The notes beneath the pieces are model-generated. The model saw only the letters and a list, made by a program, of their open reading frames with translations, did not search any database and was not told the DNA's origin. Position numbers and translations under genes: made by a program. From the NCBI GenBank assembly GCA_002429115.1, contig DIYS01000186.1, positions 1 through 33,537 of the forward strand: a stretch of 33,537 bases of DNA. The letters are read 5' to 3'. Positions 1-8,897 of the stretch are shown piece after piece (the first letter of the stretch is position 1; the number at the start of each line of letters is the position of its first letter). The DNA is from Saccharicrinis sp. UBA6048. Its GTDB lineage: Bacteria; Bacteroidota; Bacteroidia; Bacteroidales; Marinilabiliaceae.

Positions 1-3000
1 TCAATTTCACCGTTTTTTCCAATAATACAAATCCAAATGAATTAGTATTTCATAAATCATACCATACTATTATTAATTGGGAGTACTCAACTGACAACGG
101 TAATAACTGGACTAAAATAAACACCACCTCTGAAACCTATCAACCGGGTAAATTGACCAAGACTACAAAATATAGACTTGCTCTCAAAAGAAAAATTGCC
201 TATGAATGGAACTATTATCATTCTCCCACTGTTACAATAACTGTACACAGTAATTTAATTGCCGGATCAGTTAGTGGAAACCAAACGATCTGTTACAATA
301 CAAGTCCTTCGTTGTTAACGAGTAATATAAATGCTTCTGGAGGAGTTGGAACAATCAGTTATCAGTGGAAGCAATCAATTAATGGAGGTAGTTCTTGGAT
401 CGATGCCGCTGGTGGGGCTAAGGCGACCTATCAACCTCAAGAACTAACCGCTACCACAAAATATAAACGCTTGGCAAGCAATAATTGTGGGACTGTTGAA
501 AGTAATGTGATTACTATCACCGTAAGACAAAATACCACACCCGGTAGCATTACCGGGAATCAGACAATAGGGTTTAATCAAGAACCTGATGAAATAAAAT
601 CCAACCAGCCAGGATCGGGATACGATATTGACTACAGATGGGAAAAATCAAATAATAAGACCAACTGGACAACATTAAGCAATACAAATACAGAAACGTA
701 TAGCCCCGGGAAATTAGTTCAAACAACCTACTTCAGAAGGGTCACTTATAATGACTGTAAATCAGTTGCTAGTAATTCTGTTGAAATTACTGTCAACCTT
801 GATTTGATACCAGGCTCTATTTCTGACAATCAAACAATTTGCCACAACTCTACTCCAGATAAAATAACGGGTTCATCCGCCGATGGTGGTACAGGAGCTT
901 TCTCCTATCAGTGGTATCAATCTTTTAACAAAGGAGCGACATGGTCAGAAATAGAAGATGCGACAGGAGAAGACTATCAACCGGATGCACTCACCCAAAC
1001 AACACAATTCAAAAGAACTGATTCTGACAACCTAAGTTCAAAAGAAACAAATCTTGTTACTATAACAGTAAACCCACTATTAGAGCCTGGCAATGTCTCA
1101 GCCAAACAAACGATTTGCTACAATACGAAACCTGCCAAACTTACAGGCAGTGCTGCCAGTGGGGGTGACGGTGCTTATGATTACCAATGGAAATATTCAA
1201 CGAATGGCACAAGCTGGTCAAATGTATCTGGAGCAATACAGAAAGATTATGAATCTGATGAGTTAACTAAAACGACACATTACAAACGGATAGTCACAGA
1301 TGGCTGCAACTCAGTTGAATCTAATACCATTACAATAACTGTACTTGATGAACTCAGCGAAAATACTGTTGGAAATGATCAAACAATTTGTTACAACTCG
1401 AAGCCCAAAACATTAACTGGCAGTGACATAACTGGAGGCGATGATAACACAAGCTATCAATGGCAATCTTCAACAGATGGCAGCAATTGGTCTGATATCT
1501 CAGGAGCAATACAAAAAGATTATGAACCTGATGAGTTGACAAAAACGACACATTACAAACGGATTAGCCTGAATTCTTGCGGAGACAGTGAATCAAATAT
1601 TGTTGCAATAACTGTACGTGCCAATTTCTCAGCTGGCACCATAGGCAATGACCAAACGATACTATACGGCAACCAACCAAGTGCAATCAGTTCTTCATCA
1701 ACTCCATCAGGGGGTAGTGGCAACTATACCTATCAGTGGCAACAATCAATCGATGGAGATAACTGGATTGATGTAATAGGGGCTAAATCATCCAGCTATC
1801 AGCCTGGTGATTTAACACAGACCACCTACTATTACCGAAATACAAAGGATGAAGAATGTGGTAACTTAAATACAAATATTGTCACTGTTGATGTATCTAC
1901 AGAAAAGGAACTCATTGGCTCTATTTCTGACAACCAGGCGATCTGTTACAATACCGCTCCTGCCGCGCTTAGCAGTAACGAAGGCAACCCTTCTCAGCTT
2001 GTATATGAGCAATGGCAACAATCAAACGATGGTACATCCTTTGATGATATCCCCGGGGAAACTTCCTCTGGATATCAGCCTCCCACGTTAACTGCAACGA
2101 CTTATTACCGCAAAAAAGTTACAACATCGTCCAATGGTGAGTTATTCACCAATATTGTCACCATTACCGTGAAAGACAAGTTTACAGCGGGTTCTATCGG
2201 TTCTGATCAATCGGTTTGCTCAGATAATGCACCAAAGCCATTACAAACTATTGAAGACCCTAATGATGCTGTCACAAACATCTGGAAAACGTCGTCCAAC
2301 GGTGTCACATGGTCAACAGTCACTGGCGAAGCTAACGACTACCTGGAACTACCACTATTAACTCACGATATTTATTACAAAAAGATTGTCACTTCTGTAT
2401 GCGGTACAAAAGAAACCAATGCTGTACTTATATCGGTTAACCCTCCGGTGACCTCGGGAACAATAGATGGGGAACAGTTAATCGTTTATAATGCTATACC
2501 GGATCAAATCACTGGTTCTGTAGCCAGTGGTGGTAATGGTGTGTATACTTATGAATGGCAGAAGTCTTTTGATAATAGCAACTGGTCTACCATTGCTAAC
2601 GCATCAGATGTGAATTATCAACCGAAAGCATTAACCCAGAAAACTTATTTCAAGCGTTTAGCCATTAGTGGTGATTGTAACCCGGCTACCAGCAATACCA
2701 TTACCATTAATGTAAATGCTCAGCTTGTTCCTAGCCAGATCAATGGAAACCAAACCATCTGTTACAATACTAAACCTAATGCTCTTCAGGGCACTGTTGC
2801 CAGCGGTGGCATTGGAATTTTTAACTATTACTGGGAGTTTTCTACTGATGGTATAAATTGGCAGGAGCTTTATGGAAATAATAACCTGACTTATCAACCG
2901 GATAAAATTACCGAGACCACTTACTACATGTTAAGGGTAGAGAGTGGAAGTAGTATTGCTTACTCAAATATTATTGCCATTAACACCCTGAGTAAGGTCG

Positions 3001-3836
3001 TTACACCAATGGTTAATAACCTGGAGGATTATTATTGCATCGGTGACCAGGCAACCTTGCGATTGATCACAAGCGATGACTACCACTGGTTTGATGCTGT
3101 CATGAACCAAATTGGCAGCAATAAGGAACTTAAGCTTACGGTTACTGAACCAACTTCAATATTCTACCAGGTTGTGGATAATATCGGATGTCCGGGTGAT
3201 ATAAAAGAAGCCTTAATACCTGTTGATTTTGTTGAAACAGATATCGCAACAAATGCCATCAATAAGCATTCCGTTGAAAATGGTGAACGCCTGACCATTG
3301 ATGCCAATGCAGTAAGTAATTTCGCTGCGGATCAGTTGGGTTATACTTGGACATTCGACAACCAAACATATGGTTGGTACGAAACCATGTTTGAGCAGTC
3401 CCCGTCGCAGTATTTCCATTGGAAAGGGCACTATGATATTACCTTATTGACGGAAACGCCTAACGGTTGTAAGTACACATCAATTCTTGATGAAGCCTTC
3501 TACGTAAATGAAGAGACTGAGGACACACGGATTAAATCATTATACACAGGTGTAAAAACGTCTGAATTAGATGCAAACTTTGGAATGGACACCAATTTAC
3601 TGGTTAAACTTTACCCTTCTGTTTTCAATCAAAAATTAACCGTGGAATTAGCCAATACAAATTCGGATTGCAAGGTGTATATAACGGACATAACAGGCCG
3701 GGCAATCATGGATCAAGTCGTTTCTGAAGGTATTACTTCCCTCCATGTTTCATATCTAAAACGCGGCATGTACCTGGTTAAAATTACCAATAAGCAAAAT
3801 GAGGTGATTTATACGGGAAAAGTCATTAAAAAGTAA
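1..3836 (+). CDS. Giant Ig-like-repeat surface protein with T9SS type A sorting domain (5' end outside window)
   Basis: The reading frame is open from base 3 with no stop, so the gene begins left of the window; a TTG at 153 is internal, not the start. The 1277 visible residues hold one partial and ten complete repeats of about 90 residues. Each opens with a GSISGNQTICYN-like motif, has a YQWQQSxDGxxW core, and ends in YQPxxLTxTTYYRR and SNxVTITV. Most carry one Cys near the start and one before SNxV, a likely disulfide pair. A PKD-like stretch follows, then a sorting domain from about base 3595 (LLVKLYPSVFNQ ... GMYLVKI ... VIKK), which in this family directs T9SS export and cell-surface attachment. 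I infer an adhesin or surface-layer role. The gene for a lipoprotein follows after a hairpin. The class is secure; ligand and function are unknown. Confidence 0.9.
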   Translation, partial: NFTVFSNNTNPNELVFHKSYHTIINWEYSTDNGNNWTKINTTSETYQPGKLTKTTKYRLALKRKIAYEWNYYHSPTVTITVHSNLIAGSVSGNQTICYNTSPSLLTSNINASGGVGTISYQWKQSINGGSSWIDAAGGAKATYQPQELTATTKYKRLASNNCGTVESNVITITVRQNTTPGSITGNQTIGFNQEPDEIKSNQPGSGYDIDYRWEKSNNKTNWTTLSNTNTETYSPGKLVQTTYFRRVTYNDCKSVASNSVEITVNLDLIPGSISDNQTICHNSTPDKITGSSADGGTGAFSYQWYQSFNKGATWSEIEDATGEDYQPDALTQTTQFKRTDSDNLSSKETNLVTITVNPLLEPGNVSAKQTICYNTKPAKLTGSAASGGDGAYDYQWKYSTNGTSWSNVSGAIQKDYESDELTKTTHYKRIVTDGCNSVESNTITITVLDELSENTVGNDQTICYNSKPKTLTGSDITGGDDNTSYQWQSSTDGSNWSDISGAIQKDYEPDELTKTTHYKRISLNSCGDSESNIVAITVRANFSAGTIGNDQTILYGNQPSAISSSSTPSGGSGNYTYQWQQSIDGDNWIDVIGAKSSSYQPGDLTQTTYYYRNTKDEECGNLNTNIVTVDVSTEKELIGSISDNQAICYNTAPAALSSNEGNPSQLVYEQWQQSNDGTSFDDIPGETSSGYQPPTLTATTYYRKKVTTSSNGELFTNIVTITVKDKFTAGSIGSDQSVCSDNAPKPLQTIEDPNDAVTNIWKTSSNGVTWSTVTGEANDYLELPLLTHDIYYKKIVTSVCGTKETNAVLISVNPPVTSGTIDGEQLIVYNAIPDQITGSVASGGNGVYTYEWQKSFDNSNWSTIANASDVNYQPKALTQKTYFKRLAISGDCNPATSNTITINVNAQLVPSQINGNQTICYNTKPNALQGTVASGGIGIFNYYWEFSTDGINWQELYGNNNLTYQPDKITETTYYMLRVESGSSIAYSNIIAINTLSKVVTPMVNNLEDYYCIGDQATLRLITSDDYHWFDAVMNQIGSNKELKLTVTEPTSIFYQVVDNIGCPGDIKEALIPVDFVETDIATNAINKHSVENGERLTIDANAVSNFAADQLGYTWTFDNQTYGWYETMFEQSPSQYFHWKGHYDITLLTETPNGCKYTSILDEAFYVNEETEDTRIKSLYTGVKTSELDANFGMDTNLLVKLYPSVFNQKLTVELANTNSDCKVYITDITGRAIMDQVVSEGITSLHVSYLKRGMYLVKITNKQNEVIYTGKVIKK

Positions 3837-3844
3837 AACCTACT

Positions 3845-3867
3845 CCCCATAGCATAATGCTATGGGG
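3845..3867. terminator. Perfect 10-bp hairpin between the repeat protein and the lipoprotein gene
   Basis: CCCCATAGCA and TGCTATGGGG form a perfect 10-bp stem with a TAA loop, 8 bases after the stop codon. No T-run follows on the + strand, so it may be a weak terminator, a processing site or an mRNA-stabilising hairpin rather than a full stop. Confidence 0.55.
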
Positions 3868-3884
3868 AAATTGATCAAGAAATT

Positions 3885-4526
3885 ATGAATAAATATACCA
3901 TATTAATAGCCTTGGCAATTGCTTTCGTTGCTTGCGATACATCAGAGGATTATTTCAAGGATAGTAACCTAAGCCCGGAAATACTTGTTAAAGGGCAATT
4001 GCAAAAAACTTTCAGCAAAGAACTCCAGGATTCTGTCAAACTGGAGAATACATTTTATACACTACATTACCAGCTAAAGGATGAAGAAGCCATTCAGGTA
4101 GCTGTTCAGGTTGATTCAATTTTCAGATACGAGATAAATGATGAGACGATCATCTTTGGCGCTGAGAAAGCCGGAACCAGTAATATCTATATCTCTGCCA
4201 TTGATTCATGGGATCGAAAAGCTGAAGTAACAATAAAACTTACTTGTTTTAAAAACCTTCCCCCTGTTTCTTCACTGGAAGTAGTAGCCCTGGCCAATGA
4301 ACGTGAATACAAACTGGATGCCGCAAAAAGCCTTGACCAGGACGCTAAATATGGCGGTAAAATAACCTTATACCGCTTTTATATTAATGGTAAAGAAATT
4401 GATAAAACCTACCATTCCGAACTGAATTACACCTTCCCGAAAACAGGGGAGTATAAGGTAGGTGTACAGGTTCAGGACAACAACGGTGATTGGTCTAAAA
4501 TCGCTATAAGAACGATTAATATCTAA
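3885..4526 (+). CDS. Lipoprotein with PKD/Ig-like C-terminal half
   Basis: A 213-residue protein starting MNKYTILIALAIAFVAC. The FVAC lipobox puts the lipidated Cys at residue 17, so the mature protein is predicted to be membrane-anchored, probably in the outer membrane. Residues from about 125 on (PPVSSLEVVALAN ... LDAAKSLDQD ... YTFPKTGEYKVGVQVQDNNG) look like a PKD-type beta-sandwich, where a proline-rich entry leads to a TGEYxVxVxVxDNxG strand pair. It lies 48 bp after the giant repeat protein and 17 bp before the TraO-like gene, so the three probably form one unit. I infer that it docks or stabilises the surface protein; no specific family was recognised. Confidence 0.8.
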   Translation: MNKYTILIALAIAFVACDTSEDYFKDSNLSPEILVKGQLQKTFSKELQDSVKLENTFYTLHYQLKDEEAIQVAVQVDSIFRYEINDETIIFGAEKAGTSNIYISAIDSWDRKAEVTIKLTCFKNLPPVSSLEVVALANEREYKLDAAKSLDQDAKYGGKITLYRFYINGKEIDKTYHSELNYTFPKTGEYKVGVQVQDNNGDWSKIAIRTINI

Positions 4527-4543
4527 CCCCTAACTCCAGAACA

Positions 4544-5080
4544 ATGAAATATTTATTAACCCTCTTGTTAATAGCCATATGCCCGCTTATTAACGCTCAG
4601 AAATATATTAAAAAGAATGCAGAACCACACGGTTATGATTCCCGAACGGTTGAGATGGTATACCTGATAACTGAATTGGGAATGGGGGCAGAGGCCAGCT
4701 TATCCACCACTGCCAAGAATGGCCTGATTACTCAATATGGCCTTGCCGTTGATATGGGCGAATTTTCTGATACCAAAACAGACTATACTACTATCCTTTT
4801 GTCGTATGGCAAACTGAAAACCTTATATCGTTCACGTCAACGGGAATTATTTTTTAATGCGGGTGGCAATGGGCTCCTGTCTTATGAAATGCTTAAAAAT
4901 AATATCCTGGACGAAAGCACGAATAAATTCAGCCCCGGCATAGCGGCTAAAGTTGAGTTGGAATATTACATACGAAACCTGGCTGTAACAATAAATGCAC
5001 AGCAAATATACAGGCCAATATCTGAAATAGGAGATTGGCAGTGGCGAGCAGCAATCGGCCTAAAATATATCTTAAACTAA
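4544..5080 (+). CDS. traO: Conjugative transposon protein TraO-like
   Basis: A 178-residue protein with a Sec signal peptide (MKYLLTLLLIAICPLINAQ). The C-terminal half fits the TraO family of Bacteroidetes conjugative transposons: RELFFNAGGNGLLSYE, then KFSPGIAAKVELEYYI, and an ending of AAIGLKYILN, where the family typically ends in (L/V)G(I/V)GLKFI(I/V). TraO is an envelope protein of the type IV-like transfer apparatus; its exact role is not known. The alternating hydrophobic strands suggest a small beta-barrel. It is oddly placed: it follows a T9SS surface protein and a lipoprotein rather than traM/traN. Sequence similarity is clear only in the C-terminal half, and a generic barrel protein is the main alternative. 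Confidence 0.7.
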   Translation: MKYLLTLLLIAICPLINAQKYIKKNAEPHGYDSRTVEMVYLITELGMGAEASLSTTAKNGLITQYGLAVDMGEFSDTKTDYTTILLSYGKLKTLYRSRQRELFFNAGGNGLLSYEMLKNNILDESTNKFSPGIAAKVELEYYIRNLAVTINAQQIYRPISEIGDWQWRAAIGLKYILN

Positions 5081-5127
5081 TTGCGTTCAGGCATTCTCTT
5101 CAAGGAAGGCTTGATATGATCGGGAAG

Positions 5128-5151
5128 AAAGACACCCTACGGGGTGTCTTT
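5128..5151. terminator. Bidirectional terminator between traO-like and radC genes
   Basis: AAAGACACCC pairs with GGGTGTCTTT around a TACG loop, a 10-bp stem. The A-run on one side and T-run on the other let it work for both converging genes. The radC stop codon (5137-5139 on the - strand) lies inside the hairpin. Confidence 0.8.
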
Positions 5152-5323
5152 ATCATTTGGGAGCATCAGTTCATCTTCATCGGCAAAACTAAAGTACCCG
5201 TTGGAAGTAATAATTAAATGGTCAAGTACTGGTATCTCTAATATATGTCCAGCTTCTTCTATTTTCTTTGTCAGTTTCGAATCTAAATCTGAGGGTTGAG
5301 TGTTCCCGCTCGGATGGTTATGG
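5137..5323 (-). pseudogene. radC: radC-like gene, 3' part carrying the JAB/MPN metal-binding motif, separated by the RIT element
   Basis: On the - strand from 5322 the frame reads HNHPSGNTQPSD, the signature of RadC/JAB (MPN+) proteins, and runs 61 codons to a TAG at 5137. It has no start codon of its own. The N-terminal part of the same gene is at 8898-9200, with the RIT element between. Joining base 8910 to base 5322 on the - strand gives ...ASSIILI-HNHPSGN..., in frame, 158 residues in total. RadC-like proteins of this size are common on Bacteroidetes mobile elements; their biochemical role is not settled. As it stands this half cannot be translated into a working protein. Confidence 0.85.
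5321..5323. other. Left junction of the RIT element in radC
   Basis: The triplet TGG (+ strand) occurs both here and at 8908-8910, exactly where the two radC halves meet their continuous frame. It is the only sequence shared across the two junctions, so it marks either the crossover point or a 3-bp target duplication. Confidence 0.6.
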
Positions 5324-5331
5324 GCTTTATG

Positions 5332-5345
5332 GAAAGCTTTCCATA
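5332..5345. repeat. Palindrome near the left RIT end
   Basis: The segment GGAAAGCTTTCC with its flanking bases reads the same on both strands. It lies between the radC junction and the subterminal repeat, and has no counterpart at the other end. It may be part of a recombinase-binding site. Confidence 0.4.
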
Positions 5346-5352
5346 AAATGCA

Positions 5353-5367
5353 TTATGCGGAGCAAAT
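5353..5367. repeat. Left subterminal inverted repeat of the RIT element
   Basis: TTATGCGGAGCAAAT matches, in inverted orientation, ATTTACTTCGCATAA at 8876-8890 at 13 of 15 positions. It sits 30 bp inside the left junction; its partner is 20 bp inside the right junction. Probable binding site for the trio of recombinases. Confidence 0.65.
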
Positions 5368-5370
5368 AGA

Positions 5371-5433
5371 TATGCAAAGTGATTTCAATATCTATAAGGA
5401 TATCAACCAGATACCATCGGATCACTTTGCATA
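5371..5433. repeat. 13-bp perfect inverted repeat between the ritC stop and the left end
   Basis: TATGCAAAGTGAT (5371-5383) is the exact reverse complement of ATCACTTTGCATA (5421-5433), with a 37-nt spacer. It lies inside the RIT element just downstream of the last recombinase gene, so it could be a paired recombinase-binding site, a terminator, or both. A partial relative (TTATCACATATATTGCGC) occurs near the right end at about 8849-8867. Confidence 0.6.
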
Positions 5434-5438
5434 AAACA

Positions 5439-6452
5439 TTAGAACCTCTTCAACCAACTGATCAAATTTTCGTCCTTGATCCAAATTGGCTTTTCATCCG
5501 GATTGACATTTACATAGGCTTTTTCCAAAGCTTCCCGTTTTTGTTTGGAATCTGCCCTTGCATAAATCTCCGTGGTCTGAATGGAAACATGTCCCAATAT
5601 ATCACGGATATAAACCAGGTTTACCCCTGCCTGGAGCAAATGCATGGCTTTTGAGTGTCTCAGGGAGTGGCAGCTAACCCTATCGGGAATGATCGTACCA
5701 TTTTCTGCCCTGGCCTTTTCCGCATATTTTTGTACGATAAAGTTAATTCCGGCCCTGGTCAGTTTTTCCTTTCTGCTGTTAAAGAAAAGCGGATACCTAT
5801 TTGCAAAGGATTCGTTTAACCTGTTTTCTTTTAAATAGCTTTTAAGTATATCAGTTTGAGCATCCAACATTGGCACCAGACGTACCTTGTTTCCCTTACC
5901 AATAATCCTTATCGTAGCTGGCTTATTGAGCTGTAGCATTGAAGGGCTCAAATCAATTATTTCCTGCACCCTTGCCCCGGAATCATACATTAGGGAGAGA
6001 AGGGCAAGGTCACGCCTCCCTTTAAAACTGGATGTGTCGGGCTGCTGCAGGAGCAGTTTCATCCCATCAATTGTCAGGTAGTTGATATTCTCTTTTTTGA
6101 TTTTCTTAAATCTAATTGACAGGATCTTTTGGCACTCATGCAGGTAATCCAAACGCTCAAGCTGTAAGTAGCGGTAAAAAGAATGGATTGCCGCTAAACG
6201 GTTATTGCGTGTTGAGTTACTGCATTTTCTTTCTTTTTGTATCCAATCAAGAAACTCTGTTATCGTCGTTTTCGTGATTTTCTCAAGGGTAAGTTTTTCA
6301 ACTTTTATGCGTTTGGTATCCTGGATAAAATTTAGGAGCAAAACAAATGTGTCACGGTAAGCAGCAATTGTATTAGGGCTTGCCCCTTTCTCATTGATCA
6401 AATGCCTTGTGATAAAATCGGATATATACTTAGAAAAATCAGTTGTTTTCAT
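5439..6452 (-). CDS. Tyrosine recombinase, third gene of the RIT trio
   Basis: Phage-integrase-family protein of 337 residues from ATG 6452 (MKTTDFSK); that start overlaps the end of the preceding gene by 14 bp (ATGAAAACAACTGA), typical of translational coupling. An N-terminal SAM-like core-binding domain is followed by the catalytic domain: LMYDSGARVQEI (first Arg), GKGNKVRLVPM (Lys hairpin), HSLRHSKAMHLLQ (HxxR), and ILGHVSIQTTEIYAR (His and nucleophile Tyr). The full catalytic set is present, so it is predicted to be active. It corresponds to the last recombinase of RIT elements (RitC by order). Confidence 0.9.
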   Translation of the reverse strand: MKTTDFSKYISDFITRHLINEKGASPNTIAAYRDTFVLLLNFIQDTKRIKVEKLTLEKITKTTITEFLDWIQKERKCSNSTRNNRLAAIHSFYRYLQLERLDYLHECQKILSIRFKKIKKENINYLTIDGMKLLLQQPDTSSFKGRRDLALLSLMYDSGARVQEIIDLSPSMLQLNKPATIRIIGKGNKVRLVPMLDAQTDILKSYLKENRLNESFANRYPLFFNSRKEKLTRAGINFIVQKYAEKARAENGTIIPDRVSCHSLRHSKAMHLLQAGVNLVYIRDILGHVSIQTTEIYARADSKQKREALEKAYVNVNPDEKPIWIKDENLISWLKRF

Positions 6453-7422
6453 AGTTTTGAGGTTTAGGGAATACATCTAAACATACCATATCTACATCAT
6501 TAATTACCCCCGGGAACATATTGGCGGTCAACCGGACATAATGATTTGTGGCTTCCAGGGATTGGTGCCCCAGGTAATTGGAAAGTATCGGCAGTGAGGC
6601 ATATAGGTCAATACCGGATTCGGCCATATTTGCAAGTGCGGTAACAGCAAATGTATGCCGCAAATCATGGATGCGGGGGCTTTGGTTTCGTCCAATGCAG
6701 GTTATTTCAGCCTTTTCCAGGCACCTTTTAAACCACGACCTCACCCCCTGGCCACATTTATCCCCATTAAGTTTGATAAAGAAGTACCCGGACTTTACTT
6801 CTCCCAGGGGAAGCCAGTTGCGGTAACTTAAATAATTTTCAAAAACAGATACCAAAGAAGTGGAAACAGGGATTATCCGTTCTTTCCCATTCTTACAATC
6901 CTTTACACGGATATAGCCTTCATCTAGGTTAACATCTTCGTCTTTCAATGCCAAAGCTTCGCTTATACGTATGCCTGTTGCATATAGGGTCCGGAGCAAA
7001 GCCGGCATACAAAATATATTTGAAGAAAGGTTTATTGTTTCCAGGGTTAAACCATCACATGCCTTAAAGATTGCATTCATCTCAGTTTGAGAAAAGATAT
7101 ACGGGATGAAGGTGTTTTTAGGATAATGCGGCAGTTTCGGGATATATGAACGGATCCCCAGATCACACAGGTATGAAGAAAATTGGGCAAGGATACTTAT
7201 CCTTCCATATCGGGAAACACCAGACTCATGCAATCTCTTTTTGCCCCATATCATTGCAAGCTCCCTGGTGATGCCAGACGATGTTTCCCCTCTTTGCTCT
7301 GCAAGCTGGTCAACCTGCCCCAGGATGAGGGCACCTGTTGTATACTTAAACCCAAGTGCTCTTTTTGTTCCAATAAATTGATTTATATGTGAACCGTATA
7401 CACTGTTATAACCCTTATCCAT
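6439..7422 (-). CDS. Tyrosine recombinase, second gene of the RIT trio
   Basis: 327 residues from ATG 7422 (MDKGYNSVYG). I prefer this start to one 19 codons upstream because a purine-rich AAGGAGGGG lies just before it and because it overlaps the preceding stop as ATGGATAA (8 bp). Catalytic motifs are TLYATGIRISEAL (Arg), CKNGKERIIPV (Lys), HDLRHTFAVTAL (HxxR) and YLGHQSLEATNHYVR (His, Tyr). All are intact, as expected of the middle member (RitB by order) of a RIT element. It probably acts together with its two neighbours at the ends of the element. Confidence 0.9.
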   Translation of the reverse strand: MDKGYNSVYGSHINQFIGTKRALGFKYTTGALILGQVDQLAEQRGETSSGITRELAMIWGKKRLHESGVSRYGRISILAQFSSYLCDLGIRSYIPKLPHYPKNTFIPYIFSQTEMNAIFKACDGLTLETINLSSNIFCMPALLRTLYATGIRISEALALKDEDVNLDEGYIRVKDCKNGKERIIPVSTSLVSVFENYLSYRNWLPLGEVKSGYFFIKLNGDKCGQGVRSWFKRCLEKAEITCIGRNQSPRIHDLRHTFAVTALANMAESGIDLYASLPILSNYLGHQSLEATNHYVRLTANMFPGVINDVDMVCLDVFPKPQNYENN

Positions 7423-8695
7423 AATAAAAAGCCCCTCCTTTTTGTAGGTAAAAATTATCCGGTACTGGTGGGACATCAAGCATACATTGCTTCATTGACT
7501 TGAGATCGATTCGCAGATAGTACCTGGTGGATTCTGTATTCTCATGTCCAAGCACCTCTGATATTACTGGCAGAACCGTATTTTTCTCCAATAACCTAAA
7601 CCCCAGGCTGTGCCTGAGGGAATGTGGTCCAAACCTTCTGCCGTTGATGTCGATCCCCGCTTTTCTAAATGCCCTTTGGACAATATGTGTAACTACATTG
7701 CTTGTTGTAAAACGTCCGCAGGGAGGTCTTCCCGTTAATAGTAAATATGGTTCCTCTGATTTTATGCGGCCATATCTCAAATAGTCAATAATCGCATTAC
7801 CGATATCCGGCAATATAGGAAGTACCACTTCTTTCCCGGTTTTTATTTGTTCAATCCGGATGGTACTGCTGTCCCAGTGCAGGTTTTCAAACTTCAAATT
7901 ACAAATATCAGAGGCTCTAAGGCCCAACCTTGCAGCAAGTAGGATAATTACATAGTTGCGTTTTCCCATTGGGGTGCTACGGTCAACTGACTTGATAAGC
8001 TTTTCTATCTCTTCTTTTGAGTAAGTTGAAGGTATTTTGGGTTGGCTAATAAATTTGTAACGGGGGATTTTATTGGAGTAGTCAATTGCCAAATAACCCT
8101 GATCATATGCATATTTAAAGAATCCCCGTAGTGTTGTAATTACAGACTTTATTACTGTCCTGTCATTTCCTTTTCTGTGTGACAGTTCGTTTATAAATTG
8201 TAGAATGATGACCTGGTTTATATCTTCAACCAATTTGATGCCTTTTTGGTCACAATAGCTTAAGAAGCGTGAGAGGTTGCGCTGGTAGCTGTGAAAACTA
8301 ATTTTTGAGAACCTTTTTCCTGTTTTAAAGTCAAGAAAACCGGTTATTACTTTTCCTATTGGCCCGTTAAAGGTAACAGGCTCTTTTCTGGGAAGTGGAA
8401 GTATGTTGATATGTCCCGTTTCATAGAAATCGGATAACATTTTAATGCTTTTAAAGAAAAGTTTGTCATTTGTTGAAAGCTCCGTGTAACTAACGCCCCT
8501 GAACTTTTGGAGAAGGATTTGTTTTCCTACTTCAGGACCAAAACGTTTAATCCCCTGTGAGTCCATAATGTTCCTTACCTGTTTCCAACATCTCTTGAAA
8601 TTGACAACTGTTCTTACAGAATAATGAAGTTGGGATCCCAGGTAGTCAGAGGCATTGGAAATCAACTCATTAAAATCTTTGATTTGTTTGTCCAT
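7415..8695 (-). CDS. Tyrosine recombinase, first gene of the RIT trio
   Basis: 426 residues from ATG 8695 (MDKQIKDFNELI); a TTG two codons upstream is less likely. It is the longest of the three, with an extended N-terminal region before the core-binding domain. Catalytic motifs are LLAARLGLRASDICNLK (Arg), EQIKTGKEVVLP (Lys), HSLRHSLGFRLLE (HxxR) and VLGHENTESTRYYLR (His, Tyr). First gene of the three-gene operon, so the promoter should lie in 8696-8875, within the element. By order it is RitA. No frameshift or missing residue seen. Confidence 0.9.
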   Translation of the reverse strand: MDKQIKDFNELISNASDYLGSQLHYSVRTVVNFKRCWKQVRNIMDSQGIKRFGPEVGKQILLQKFRGVSYTELSTNDKLFFKSIKMLSDFYETGHINILPLPRKEPVTFNGPIGKVITGFLDFKTGKRFSKISFHSYQRNLSRFLSYCDQKGIKLVEDINQVIILQFINELSHRKGNDRTVIKSVITTLRGFFKYAYDQGYLAIDYSNKIPRYKFISQPKIPSTYSKEEIEKLIKSVDRSTPMGKRNYVIILLAARLGLRASDICNLKFENLHWDSSTIRIEQIKTGKEVVLPILPDIGNAIIDYLRYGRIKSEEPYLLLTGRPPCGRFTTSNVVTHIVQRAFRKAGIDINGRRFGPHSLRHSLGFRLLEKNTVLPVISEVLGHENTESTRYYLRIDLKSMKQCMLDVPPVPDNFYLQKGGAFYYG

Positions 8696-8875
8696 TACCA
8701 ATTAATTTAAAATGTGAATAATTTCATTTATTGGAATTTAAGTTCCGTAAATTAATTGGGTGCCAGAGGTTTTAATTGATTGGAAAGACTCTTACAAACT
8801 ATTTTGTCTCAAATCCGGAAAAATAAAATGTAAAGTAAAACTCATTTAATTATCACATATATTGCGCTTTAGACA

Positions 8876-8890
8876 ATTTACTTCGCATAA
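8876..8890. repeat. Right subterminal inverted repeat of the RIT element
   Basis: ATTTACTTCGCATAA, inverted partner (13 of 15) of 5353-5367. It lies upstream of the first recombinase gene and 20 bp from the radC junction. Confidence 0.65.
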
Positions 8891-8897
8891 ACAATTA

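Noticed and set aside
153..155. TTG as the start codon of the giant repeat protein
   Set aside because: The same frame is open to the left edge and reads further repeat sequence (NWEYSTDNGNNWTK), so the true start is outside the window.
1230..1564. Repeats as a CRISPR-like array
   Set aside because: They lie in frame within a coding gene and encode Ig-like protein repeats; spacing and lengths do not fit CRISPR.
5439..8695. Three tyrosine recombinases as the integrase of the conjugative element itself
   Set aside because: Tandem overlapping frames, flanking inverted repeats and the split radC show that they belong to a separate inserted RIT element.
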